Shown piece by piece: positions 1-7,320 of a stretch of 40,068 nucleotides of DNA (position 1 is the stretch's first letter; the number at the start of each line of letters is the position of its first letter). Below the pieces are notes generated by a model, which was given only the letters and a program-made list of their open reading frames with translations, made no database searches and had not been told where the DNA came from. The translations under genes and the position numbers were made by a program. Origin of the DNA: Comamonadaceae bacterium (GTDB lineage: Bacteria > Pseudomonadota > Gammaproteobacteria > Burkholderiales > Burkholderiaceae_C); assembly GCA_027486555.1 (NCBI GenBank), contig JAIXOX010000055.1:1-40068 (forward strand), read 5' to 3'.

Positions 1-1
1 C

Positions 2-82
2 CGTCCGGTACCCGGCAGCACGCCCCACACTGAAGCAGCACGTAAAATCGCGGCCTTGCTTGATAACCACGAGCCGCCATGA
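2..82 (+). CDS. 3' end of an unidentified upstream gene (partial)
   Basis: An open frame enters from the left edge and ends in TGA at 80-82. It encodes the last 26 residues of a protein ending in ALLDNHEPP. The stop overlaps the ATG of the next gene (ATGA at 79-82), a typical translational-coupling junction, and this is the main reason to believe the frame is real. The fragment is too short to assign to a family. Confidence 0.5.
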   Translation, partial: RPVPGSTPHTEAARKIAALLDNHEPP

Positions 83-1884
83 TCCGCATCACCGAACTCA
101 AACTCCCCCTGTCTGCCCTGCCCGTCGAAGAGCGCCGTGCCAGCGATGCGCCCTCTGAAACCGAAGCTGACCGAGCTCCCGTGGCCCACCCGATAGACGC
201 GCTTGAGCGATTGAGCGCTCAGGCACTGGGCATTGAGGTCGTCGACATCGCGAGCCTGCATGTGTTCAAGCGCAGTTTCGATGCCCGCAAGGCAGATTTG
301 CTGGCGGTGTACATCGTCGACCTCGAGCTGACAGATGCCTCGCTGGAAACCGGGTTGTTGAGCCGCCACGCAGGCCATCCGCACATCGGCCCCACCCCTG
401 ACATGACCTACCGCATGGTGGCCCAGGCCCCGGCAGATTTGCAAGAGCGCCCGGTCGTGGTCGGTTACGGCCCCTGCGGCATTTTTGCAGCCCTGGTGCT
501 GGCGCAAATGGGCTTCAAACCCATCGTGCTGGAGCGCGGCAAACCGGTACGCCAACGCACCAAGGACACCTGGGGCCTGTGGCGCAAAAAGGTCCTCAAC
601 CCCGAAAGCAATGTGCAGTTTGGCGAAGGCGGCGCAGGCACCTTCTCTGACGGCAAGCTTTACAGCCAAATCAAAGACCCGCGCCATCTGGGCCGCAAGG
701 TGATGGACGAATTCGTCAAGGCAGGGGCCCCTGCCGACATCTTGTACGCCGCGCACCCGCACATTGGCACCTTCAAACTGGTCAAGGTGGTCGAGCAGAT
801 CCGCGAGCAGATCATCGCGCTGGGCGGTGAAATCCGTTTTGAGCAACGCGTCAGCGATGTGCTGCTCTCACCCGCAGAGGGTGGGCATCAACTCACCGGC
901 TTGCAGGTGCTGGACGCCCAAACCGGCCAAAGCTACACCCTGGCCACACGCCACGCGGTGCTGGCCCTGGGGCACAGCTCGCGCGACACCTTTGTCATGC
1001 TGCACCGGCGTGGCGTGGCCCTGCAGGCCAAGGCGTTTTCGATTGGCGTGCGCATCGAGCACCCCCAAAGCGTGATTGACCTAGCACGCTGGGGACGCCA
1101 CGCTGGCCATCCACTGCTGGGCGCGGCCGACTACAAGCTGGTGCACCACGCCACAAATGGCCGCGCCGTGTACAGCTTTTGCATGTGCCCCGGCGGCACC
1201 GTGGTGGCCGCCACCAGCGAAACAGGCCGTGTCGTCACCAACGGCATGAGCCAGTACTCGCGCAATGAACGCAATGCCAACGCGGGCATGGTGGTGGGCA
1301 TCGACCCGCCCGACTACCCCCTGGACAACGCCGCCTGGCAAGCCGCCTTTGGCGATGTGGATGGCGCACAACTGGCACTGGAGGCGCATGCCTTGGCCGC
1401 ACTGCCCCTGCCGCAAACGCACCCCCTGGCAGGCATCGCACTGCAACGCCAACTGGAAACCCGCGCCTTTGAAGTGGGCGGTGGCAACTACGAAGCGCCC
1501 GGTCAACTCGTGGGTGACTTTTTGGCGCAGCGCCCCTCCACCGCTTGGGGCAGCGTGCAACCCTCCTACAAACCCGGTGTCAAGCTGGTTGATTTGGCCG
1601 ATGTGTTGCCCGACTACGCCGTGACCGCCATGCGTGAAGCGCTGCCAGCGTTTGGCCGAAAAATCAAAGGCTATGACATGGCCGACGCCGTGATGACCGG
1701 TGTGGAAACCCGCACTTCATCGCCTTTGCGCATGCCACGGGGAGACGATTTTCAAAGTCTGAACACGCGGGGTATTTACCCCGCAGGCGAAGGTGCCAGC
1801 TATGCCGGCGGCATCTTGTCGGCAGGCGTGGATGGCATCAAAGTGGCCGAAGCCCTGGCCACCCACATCCTGGCTGGGGTCTGA
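79..1884 (+). CDS. FAD-dependent dehydrogenase (COG2509-type NAD(P)/FAD oxidoreductase)
   Basis: A 601-residue flavoprotein. After an N-terminal region of about 130 residues comes a dinucleotide-binding segment (VVVGYGPCGIFAALVLAQMG, then an acidic strand end at LERG) that should bind FAD. A glycine-rich stretch (FGEGGAGTFSDGKL) follows, and near the C-terminus is a second FAD contact (GIYPAGEGASYAGGI). Length and motif order fit the uncharacterised COG2509 dehydrogenases, which are cytoplasmic and of unknown substrate. The ATG overlaps the stop of the preceding frame, so the gene is probably the downstream member of an operon. It converges on the response-regulator pair with a 60-bp gap. The family call is secure; the reaction is unknown. 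Confidence 0.88.
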   Translation: MIRITELKLPLSALPVEERRASDAPSETEADRAPVAHPIDALERLSAQALGIEVVDIASLHVFKRSFDARKADLLAVYIVDLELTDASLETGLLSRHAGHPHIGPTPDMTYRMVAQAPADLQERPVVVGYGPCGIFAALVLAQMGFKPIVLERGKPVRQRTKDTWGLWRKKVLNPESNVQFGEGGAGTFSDGKLYSQIKDPRHLGRKVMDEFVKAGAPADILYAAHPHIGTFKLVKVVEQIREQIIALGGEIRFEQRVSDVLLSPAEGGHQLTGLQVLDAQTGQSYTLATRHAVLALGHSSRDTFVMLHRRGVALQAKAFSIGVRIEHPQSVIDLARWGRHAGHPLLGAADYKLVHHATNGRAVYSFCMCPGGTVVAATSETGRVVTNGMSQYSRNERNANAGMVVGIDPPDYPLDNAAWQAAFGDVDGAQLALEAHALAALPLPQTHPLAGIALQRQLETRAFEVGGGNYEAPGQLVGDFLAQRPSTAWGSVQPSYKPGVKLVDLADVLPDYAVTAMREALPAFGRKIKGYDMADAVMTGVETRTSSPLRMPRGDDFQSLNTRGIYPAGEGASYAGGILSAGVDGIKVAEALATHILAGV

Positions 1885-1944
1885 ACGGGCACTGTGGGTG
1901 TTCATGGGCACAGGCCGCTGACCTCCCAAGCCCGGATGGGCGAC

Positions 1945-2589
1945 TCAAACCGACACCATCAAATTGCGGATGGCATAACGCGTCAGGTCTGCCACTTTGT
2001 GCAGACCCACCTTGCGCATGATGTTGCGGCGATGCACTTCCACCGTGCTGGGGGTGATCAGCAAATTGCGGGCAATTTCCTTGGACGAGTAGCCGTCCGC
2101 AATCAAACGCAAGACCTGCTCTTCACGCCCCCCCAATTGTTTGCGCGCAGTGCCATCACCCGCTTTGGATTTGCGCACACAGGCCACCATCTCGGTGGCA
2201 GCCGACTGGCACAAATACACCCGACCGGCCGCAGCGGCACGAATGGCCGACATCAACTCGTCCATGCTGCTGGTGGTTGAAACATACCCCTTGGCCCCCG
2301 CATCCAGGATTTCCAGGATGGAGTTGCGGTCCGAATCGCCCGAAAACGCCACCATGTTTTTGACGGGCAGATGCAAAGACAGGCGATGCATCAAGTTCAA
2401 GTCCTGGTGGCCATTGGCATGCATGCCAATCAAAATCACATCCGGCTCAACTTGGCTGCACAACTCCTGCGTTCGCTCATCGTTGTCTGCCATGCCGACC
2501 AAATTCATGTCGTGGTGCGTTCTGAGCACTGCCGCGATGCCCTCAGAGACGACTTTGTGCCTTGACGACAATAAAACGCGAATGGTCAT
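1945..2589 (-). CDS. NarL/LuxR-type response regulator with degenerate receiver domain
   Basis: 214 residues: receiver domain (about 1-120) and LuxR/GerE helix-turn-helix (about 150-210; LGGREEQVLRLIADGYSSKE, then STVEVHRRNI). The start at 2589 follows a GAAGGA ribosome site; an upstream ATG at 2655 lacks one. The receiver has lost its phosphorylation chemistry: the acidic pair near residue 8 is SSR, the phospho-acceptor Asp is Gly55 (LIGMHANG), and the conserved Lys is Thr105 (GYVSTT). It therefore probably acts without phosphorylation, through another ligand, partner or constitutive dimerisation. It lies 136 bp downstream of a second regulator with an intact receiver, on the same strand. 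No histidine kinase gene is present nearby. DNA binding is well supported; the signal is unknown. Confidence 0.88.
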   Translation of the reverse strand: MTIRVLLSSRHKVVSEGIAAVLRTHHDMNLVGMADNDERTQELCSQVEPDVILIGMHANGHQDLNLMHRLSLHLPVKNMVAFSGDSDRNSILEILDAGAKGYVSTTSSMDELMSAIRAAAAGRVYLCQSAATEMVACVRKSKAGDGTARKQLGGREEQVLRLIADGYSSKEIARNLLITPSTVEVHRRNIMRKVGLHKVADLTRYAIRNLMVSV

Positions 2590-2725
2590 GGTGAAATCCT
2601 TCGAGCGATGAACAAAAATCATGCCAACACGGCCTCGCCGGAGACTGGAAAGCATCGCAAGGCTGCGCCATGCGAGTACCCACTTTATGCGCTCTACTGG
2701 TTTTTTTTTGTTCGATGAAACACAC

Positions 2726-3361
2726 TCACATCAAACCTTTTTCCTGCATGAGCCTCTGCAAAGACATGCGCCCCGGACAATTGAGTTTTTGATAAATGTG
2801 GTGCAAATGCAGCTTGGCTGTGCCCTCGCTGATGAACAACTTGCTGGCAATTTTTTTATTGGGCCAGCCTTCGGTCACCATGCGGGCCACGGTCAATTCA
2901 CGGGGTGTCAACGTGATCGGTGTTTGAAGCTTGGCTTTTTGTTGCTCCATCAACAATGACACGGCTTTCATGGTCAATTCACGGTCTAACCACCTTTGAC
3001 CTTGGTACACCGCCTTGATGCACAGGGTCAAAATCTGCTTGGATTTGTCTTTGCACACCAGACCGGGCACCCCCATGTCGATGACCCGCATGACCTCTCC
3101 AATGCTCGCGCCCGTGAACACCACCGGACGCGTGGGCGATCCCAGCGCATTCAACTCTTCAATCAAAGCAATGCCGCTTATTTTGGACAAGGACAAGTCC
3201 ATCACCAAAATGGCGGGTTTGAATTGCTGCACCGCCTGCAGCGCATCGTCACCATTGCTGACACAGGCTTTGACGGAAAAATCAGCCGAGGCATTGAACG
3301 CATCGGACAAGCCATCCAGCATGACCGGATAAGGATCGGCCAAAACCAAATCAATGCACAT
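2726..3361 (-). CDS. NarL/LuxR-type response regulator with intact receiver
   Basis: 211 residues: an N-terminal receiver and a C-terminal LuxR/GerE DNA-binding domain (LTPRELTVARMVTEGWPNKK, then GTAKLHLHHIYQKL). The receiver keeps acceptor Asp55 (LVMDLSL), Thr83 (VFTGAS) and Lys104 (VCKDKS), so it should be phosphorylated by a histidine kinase or small phosphodonor. The start at 3361 is chosen because AAAGGA lies 8 bases upstream; an in-frame ATG at 3397 has no such site. It is transcribed toward the degenerate paralogue at 1945-2589, and the two may be co-transcribed and cross-regulate or heterodimerise (inference). The cognate kinase is not in the window, so the target genes cannot be inferred. 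Confidence 0.9.
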   Translation of the reverse strand: MCIDLVLADPYPVMLDGLSDAFNASADFSVKACVSNGDDALQAVQQFKPAILVMDLSLSKISGIALIEELNALGSPTRPVVFTGASIGEVMRVIDMGVPGLVCKDKSKQILTLCIKAVYQGQRWLDRELTMKAVSLLMEQQKAKLQTPITLTPRELTVARMVTEGWPNKKIASKLFISEGTAKLHLHHIYQKLNCPGRMSLQRLMQEKGLM

Positions 3362-3460
3362 GTGCGTGTCCTTTGCGTTGCAAAACCAAGCGATCACGTC
3401 TCCTCCAAAACGGTTCAGACATGCGCTGTTCTCTGGCTATACACCTTATCGCCCAACGGT

Positions 3461-3472
3461 ATTCAATTGAAT
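3461..3472. promoter_or_regulatory. 12-bp perfect palindrome upstream of the regulator pair
   Basis: ATTCAATTGAAT reads identically on both strands and lies 100 bp upstream of the start of the response regulator at 2726-3361. It is in the only sizeable non-coding stretch near that gene (3362-3654). It could be an operator, but no convincing -35/-10 pair was found around it, so the call is weak. Confidence 0.25.
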
Positions 3473-3654
3473 TCCCTGAAACGGTGAGTCCCTACTTTCA
3501 AACCAGTACAGCACCCGCCTTGCCCCACATCAACGCACACCCAATGACTTGGCCAAGCCCATGCCCCATCGCTGCCTGTGTGTGCAAGCCCACCAACAAG
3601 CCTTGCCCGGGCGCTTAAATTGTGCTGCTCTGAATTTCAATTGGCCTGGACACC

Positions 3655-3828
3655 ATGAAAAACCTGACTGTGCATCACCCCTCGCCCCTGCCTGCACCCA
3701 GGCCCATGCCCAGACCCTTGACCCCCCTGGAGACACTGGCCCTGTCGCGAGCGCTCATGGCCCAGGGCTTGCGCGAACCGGTGAGCTTGATGCTGTTGAA
3801 ACGTTTGTGGAACCTGTCCAAGGCTTGA
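3655..3828 (+). CDS. Possible small hypothetical protein
   Basis: A 57-codon frame (ATG 3655, TGA 3826-3828) lies in the gap before the VF530-type gene, same strand, with a 43-bp gap. The product starts MKNLTVHHPSPLPAPRPMPR and ends with a leucine-rich amphipathic stretch (SLMLLKRLWNLSKA). A weak GGA lies 5 bases before the ATG. No family is recognised. Base composition and position make a leader-type or small gene plausible, but there is no homology evidence. Confidence 0.3.
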   Translation: MKNLTVHHPSPLPAPRPMPRPLTPLETLALSRALMAQGLREPVSLMLLKRLWNLSKA

Positions 3829-3871
3829 TGCCATCCCCCGTTTTGGCGTCGTTTTGCGCAGACAATAGGCC

Positions 3872-4186
3872 ATGCACGACGATGAAACGCCCCCTGACAA
3901 GCTGCCCGCTCCCGCTCCCGCACCCGCACCTTCACCGCAGAGCACCCAAGCGCGCAACCCCCTTCATGGTTTGACCCTGGAGACCCTTGTGAACCGTCTG
4001 GCCGACCATTACGGCTGGGATGACTTGGGCAGGCGCATCCCGATTCGCTGCTTCACGCACGACCCCAGCGTCGGCTCGAGCTTGAAATTTCTGCGCAAAA
4101 CCCCCTGGGCACGCGAAAAAGTCGAGGGTCTTTACCTGTTCATGTTGCGCGACCAAAAGCGCCAGGATCGGCAGTACCCCTTGTAA
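3872..4186 (+). CDS. VF530 family protein (DUF2132)
   Basis: A 104-residue protein. Residues from about 31 match the small VF530/DUF2132 fold: [20 protein letters not shown], then [13 protein letters not shown] and [20 protein letters not shown]. The family is about 70 residues long, with a proposed but unproven DNA-binding role. This copy has an extra N-terminal stretch of about 30 residues that is low-complexity and Pro/Ala-rich (PAPAPAPAP), so it is probably unfolded. The start is the first ATG of the frame, and no strong ribosome site is visible. It converges on the SET-domain gene with a 17-bp gap. Family assignment is firm; cellular role is unknown. Confidence 0.85.
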   Translation: MHDDETPPDKLPAPAPAPAPSPQSTQARNPLHGLTLETLVNRLADHYGWDDLGRRIPIRCFTHDPSVGSSLKFLRKTPWAREKVEGLYLFMLRDQKRQDRQYPL

Positions 4187-4203
4187 GCCGTGATCTGCAG
4201 ACC

Positions 4204-4686
4204 TCAAGCGCTCAAACTGGAGGCCAGCAGCGTCCCCCTGCATTTTTTGGCACCACACCAGCAGGGGTAAGCCGCTTTGAGCTCATCGGTCAAGGGTTCA
4301 TCGCTGACCAGTCCGTAATCAAAGCTCAGCTCTTCGCCCGGAAAAATCGGCCTTCGCGCCTTGATGAAAATACGCCCCTTGACCTCATCGGGCTCGCAAT
4401 TGGGCTGGCAAGAATGGTTGATCCAGCGCGACTCGTTGCCGCCATGCAAGCCATCAATCACCCGCCGGTCATCGATGTGAAAATAAAAGGTGTGGTTCGG
4501 ATCGTTCGGGTCGTGCGGGTGACGCCGCAAGGCCTCTGGCAAATCAATGATTTCACCCACGTACTCCACAATGGTTTCACCCGGTGCAAATGTGGCCAAG
4601 GCAAAAACACCTTGACCATGCACAGCCGAGCGCCGCGTCTCGATGCGCGGCTGGCGCGCACCACGCGCGGCCACCTTGCCTCTCAT
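4204..4686 (-). CDS. SET domain protein-lysine N-methyltransferase
   Basis: 160 residues, nearly all SET domain. Visible are the SAM-binding HGQGVFA (23-29), the pseudoknot NHSCQPNC (90-97), the catalytic tyrosine in FDYGL (Tyr124), and a complete post-SET cysteine cluster CWCGAKKCRG (142-151) that with Cys93 could bind zinc. Such small bacterial SET proteins transfer methyl groups from SAM to protein lysines; their substrates are mostly unknown. The ATG overlaps the stop of the upstream amidotransferase (ATGA), so the two are co-translated. A eukaryotic-type post-SET motif in a bacterium is usual for this family and is not by itself evidence of recent transfer. Confidence 0.9.
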   Translation of the reverse strand: MRGKVAARGARQPRIETRRSAVHGQGVFALATFAPGETIVEYVGEIIDLPEALRRHPHDPNDPNHTFYFHIDDRRVIDGLHGGNESRWINHSCQPNCEPDEVKGRIFIKARRPIFPGEELSFDYGLVSDEPLTDELKAAYPCWCGAKKCRGTLLASSLSA

Positions 4687-5396
4687 GTGGCCCCCATGAA
4701 GTCCAACATCAAGCGGGCCATGCGCGGCCCATCGTGCGTTCCCGGCAAATTCGCCAAGGTCTCTTGATAGAGGGCATCTCCGTGCGCCTGGCGTCGCTTG
4801 CCCAGCAAAAAAGCACTGTACTCAGGCTCGAATTCAGGGTGGGCTTGTATGCACAACACCTGCTGCCCGATGGCGTAAGCGGCTATGGGGCAATGGGCGT
4901 TGCTGGCCAGCAAGCGCGCGCCCTGTGGCAAGGCCAGCACCTGGTCCTGGTGGCTGGCCAGCAAACTCACCTGTTCGGGCAGATCACTGAAAAGTTGGGG
5001 CTCGTGCCATGCGTAGGTGGTGCGGCCCACGCCCCAGCCTTGCGCTGCACGCCCCACCGGAGCCCCCAGGCAATGCGCCACCAGCTGGTGCCCAAAACAC
5101 ACCCCGATGAGCTTTTTTTCTTGCGCCAACAGGTCGGACACATGCCCCTGCAAAGCCACGACCCAGGGCTCAGATGAAAAAGCATCGGCACGGCTGCCCG
5201 TCAACAGCACCGCATCGTAGGACTCAAATGAAGTGGGATATTGGCCATGCCGCGCACTGAACACCGCCACCTCACCCTCGAAACCCACACCGCGCAGCAA
5301 GCGTTCAAACATCGCGGCATAACTGCCCCAAATGGGCTCGGCGGCGGGGTCCAATACATCGTTGTCCAGGATGCACAGTTTCATGGCGGGGGTCAT
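4683..5396 (-). CDS. Class I glutamine amidotransferase (GATase1) domain protein
   Basis: 237 residues. The triad of class I amidotransferases is visible: nucleophile Cys100 in GVCFGHQL, and His186/Glu188 in AHPEFE. An oxyanion-type TGSRADAF precedes them. It lacks any synthetase domain, so it is a stand-alone GuaA-like amidotransferase or glutamine/gamma-glutamyl hydrolase of unknown substrate. The start at 5396 is supported by AGGTGA 6 bases upstream; a Met four codons later has no site, and the frame upstream of 5396 is only antisense to the amidase remnant. It shares an ATGA overlap with the SET methyltransferase. Function beyond glutamine hydrolysis cannot be read from the sequence. Confidence 0.85.
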   Translation of the reverse strand: MTPAMKLCILDNDVLDPAAEPIWGSYAAMFERLLRGVGFEGEVAVFSARHGQYPTSFESYDAVLLTGSRADAFSSEPWVVALQGHVSDLLAQEKKLIGVCFGHQLVAHCLGAPVGRAAQGWGVGRTTYAWHEPQLFSDLPEQVSLLASHQDQVLALPQGARLLASNAHCPIAAYAIGQQVLCIQAHPEFEPEYSAFLLGKRRQAHGDALYQETLANLPGTHDGPRMARLMLDFMGAT

Positions 5397-5502
5397 TTCT
5401 TCACCTGAAAAGCCATTCAGCGCACCATGCGCCCGACATGCTTTGGGAGAGCGCAAGATTTTCTCATGAAGTTTTTTGCCCTCTGACCTTTCAAGCTTGC
5501 GC

Positions 5503-6081
5503 ATGACCCAGTACACCCCAAAACAGGCCTTTTCGGTGCAGACCACCTGCAACAGCAGCAACTTCGCGCAAACCATCACCCACCTGCTCAAGCCCCTGGG
5601 GCTAGAGCGCCCGCCCGCCGACTTGGTCGAACCCATCAACATCAAAATCTGGGAAGAAGGCCTGAAGTCCACCTACGCCGAGCGCGCCCACATGCAAGGC
5701 GTGTTCAACACCACCTCGCGCGGCTTTGGCCAATTCTTCGAAAACTGGGACATCATCCTTACGCCCATCACCGGGCTGCCCACGCCCCTGCTGGGCACCA
5801 CCGAATCCCTGACGATCAGCGACAACCCCTCGGTGTATGACTGGTTTGAAAACCTCTGGCGCAACTTTGCCTACACCCCACTGTCGAACCAGTGCGGCAT
5901 ACCCGGCATCTCACTGCCCATGGCCAAGCAAGAGAACGGTCTGCCCTTGGGCTTTCATTCACAAACCCGACAAGCCTACGACGGCTTGCTGCTGCAACTG
6001 GCCGCGCAGATTGAGCGGGCGTTGGAGGGGAACTGGAACGATGGACGGCGGCCGGGCGTTCATGTGGCTCAGGGGACGTGA
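5503..6081 (+). pseudogene. C-terminal remnant of an amidase-signature enzyme
   Basis: The frame encodes about 190 residues matching only the C-terminal third of amidase-signature family hydrolases: IWEEGLKSTYAERAHMQGVF, DIILTPITGLPTPLLG, then TPLSNQCGIPGISLPM and LLLQLAAQIERAL. The N-terminal two thirds, with the Ser-cisSer-Lys triad and the Gly/Ser-rich signature, are absent. The upstream DNA instead reads into the divergent amidotransferase, so a deletion has removed the front of the gene. No ribosome site or credible start exists; the boundary at 5503 is the first ATG and is arbitrary. The 3' end overlaps the convergent ATPase gene by 13 bp. Almost certainly non-functional. Confidence 0.8.
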
Positions 6082-7259
6082 GCCAAGACCAGTGTGGCGG
6101 CTTGCCCATACGGCAGCACCTGCACACTGCTTCGATCTTGTCGCTCGGTCCCACCGTAGATCAGATGCTGGCCTTTCACACGATCGCCAAGCAATGTGCT
6201 CACAGTGCGCAAATTTTTAAACAAAGGTGCTGACACCGTTTGTGAAGCCTTGATCTCGACCAACTGAAGACCCTCGGCAGGGTCCAGCAAAAGGTCAATT
6301 TCCAAACCATTGCTGTCGCGAAAGAAATACAAGGGGTCGCGCAAACCCCGGTTGCGCAAGGACTTGAGCACCTCCAGCACCACCAGGTTTTCAAACAGGG
6401 CTCCACGCAAAGGGTGGTGCTGCAGTTGCTCCACCGTCTTGATGCCCAGCAACCAGCAGGCGAGCCCCACATCGTAAAAATAAATTTTGGGACTCTTCAC
6501 CAAGCGCTTGCCCATGTTGACGCTCCAGGGTGCCAAACTGAACACCAGAAAGGACGCTTCAAGAATACTCAGCCATTGCGTGATGGTGTTGCTGCTGACG
6601 CCCACCTCATTGCCCAAGCTGGTCTGGTTGAGCAACTGCCCTGTGCGGCCCGCCAGCAAACGCACACATTGGCCAAACTCGCGCAGATGCCTGAGGTTGA
6701 TGAGTTGCCGCACATCGCGCTCCACATAGGTGGCAAAGTAATCGGACAACATCACCTCGGGTGGGATGTCTTGTGCATGGATGCGGGGATAACCGCCGTG
6801 CAGCATCCACCTGTTCACATCTGCACATTCGGGGTCAAACATGCCCGCAGCGGCCAATTCGGACAAGCTCAAAGGCAAGAGCTCCAGAACAGCCGTGCGC
6901 CCCGCCAGTGACTGCGTGATTTGCGCACTCACTTGCAACTGGTGGCTGCCCGTCAATACAAAACGACCTTTGCGCGGATCGGCATCTGTCAGCACTTGAA
7001 TCCACGACAACAGTGACGGTACGTTCTGGATTTCATCCAGCACGGCACCATCCGGAAACTGCGCCAAAAACGCCTTGGGGTCCTGCTGCGCAAACTCCCG
7101 GACATCGGGCTGCTCCAGATTGACGTAGGCTTTGGCCGGAAAAGCCATCTGGCACAAGGTAGTTTTGCCCGACTGACGTGGCCCCAATACCGTGACCACA
7201 GAATAAAGCGTGACCCGCTGGAGCAGCACACCCAAGGCTTGCCGCTGTATTTTTTTCAT
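6069..7259 (-). CDS. AAA-family ATPase with DUF4143 domain (COG1373)
   Basis: 396 residues. The N-terminal P-loop ATPase domain (AAA_14) has a Walker A GPRQSGKTT (26-34), an acidic Walker B-type pair in VLDEIQNVP (Asp75, Glu76) and a sensor-like VLTGSHQ. From about residue 180 onward is the DUF4143 domain, whose EIDLLLDP...VEIKAS resembles a restriction-endonuclease-like core (E...D...ExK). The family is widespread and patchily distributed, and its role is unproven. No ribosome site precedes the ATG; the upstream DNA is AT-rich with a palindrome at 7267-7281, so the message may be leaderless. Next to an amidase remnant, it looks like part of an accessory insertion (inference). Confidence 0.88.
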   Translation of the reverse strand: MKKIQRQALGVLLQRVTLYSVVTVLGPRQSGKTTLCQMAFPAKAYVNLEQPDVREFAQQDPKAFLAQFPDGAVLDEIQNVPSLLSWIQVLTDADPRKGRFVLTGSHQLQVSAQITQSLAGRTAVLELLPLSLSELAAAGMFDPECADVNRWMLHGGYPRIHAQDIPPEVMLSDYFATYVERDVRQLINLRHLREFGQCVRLLAGRTGQLLNQTSLGNEVGVSSNTITQWLSILEASFLVFSLAPWSVNMGKRLVKSPKIYFYDVGLACWLLGIKTVEQLQHHPLRGALFENLVVLEVLKSLRNRGLRDPLYFFRDSNGLEIDLLLDPAEGLQLVEIKASQTVSAPLFKNLRTVSTLLGDRVKGQHLIYGGTERQDRSSVQVLPYGQAATLVLAHVP

Positions 7260-7266
7260 GTATATT

Positions 7267-7281
7267 TTAACTTGAAGTTAA
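7267..7281. promoter_or_regulatory. Perfect palindrome just upstream of the AAA/DUF4143 ATPase
   Basis: TTAACTTGAAGTTAA is a perfect inverted repeat (7-bp arms, one central base) ending 7 bp before the ATG at 7259, in an AT-rich segment of an otherwise GC-rich window. On the coding strand it runs into TTAAAATATAC, which could serve as a -10 element. A repressor bound there would block transcription; which protein binds is unknown. Confidence 0.4.
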
Positions 7282-7320
7282 TTTTTACATGAATTTAAGA
7301 CATGCAAGCCTTGAAGTCAA

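Noticed and set aside
7217..7320. glmS ribozyme or riboswitch
   Set aside because: The ribozyme belongs to Gram-positive glmS leaders and would lie upstream of 9216. That leader is short and AT-rich without the fold; the AT-rich patch here is the ATPase leader, downstream of glmS.
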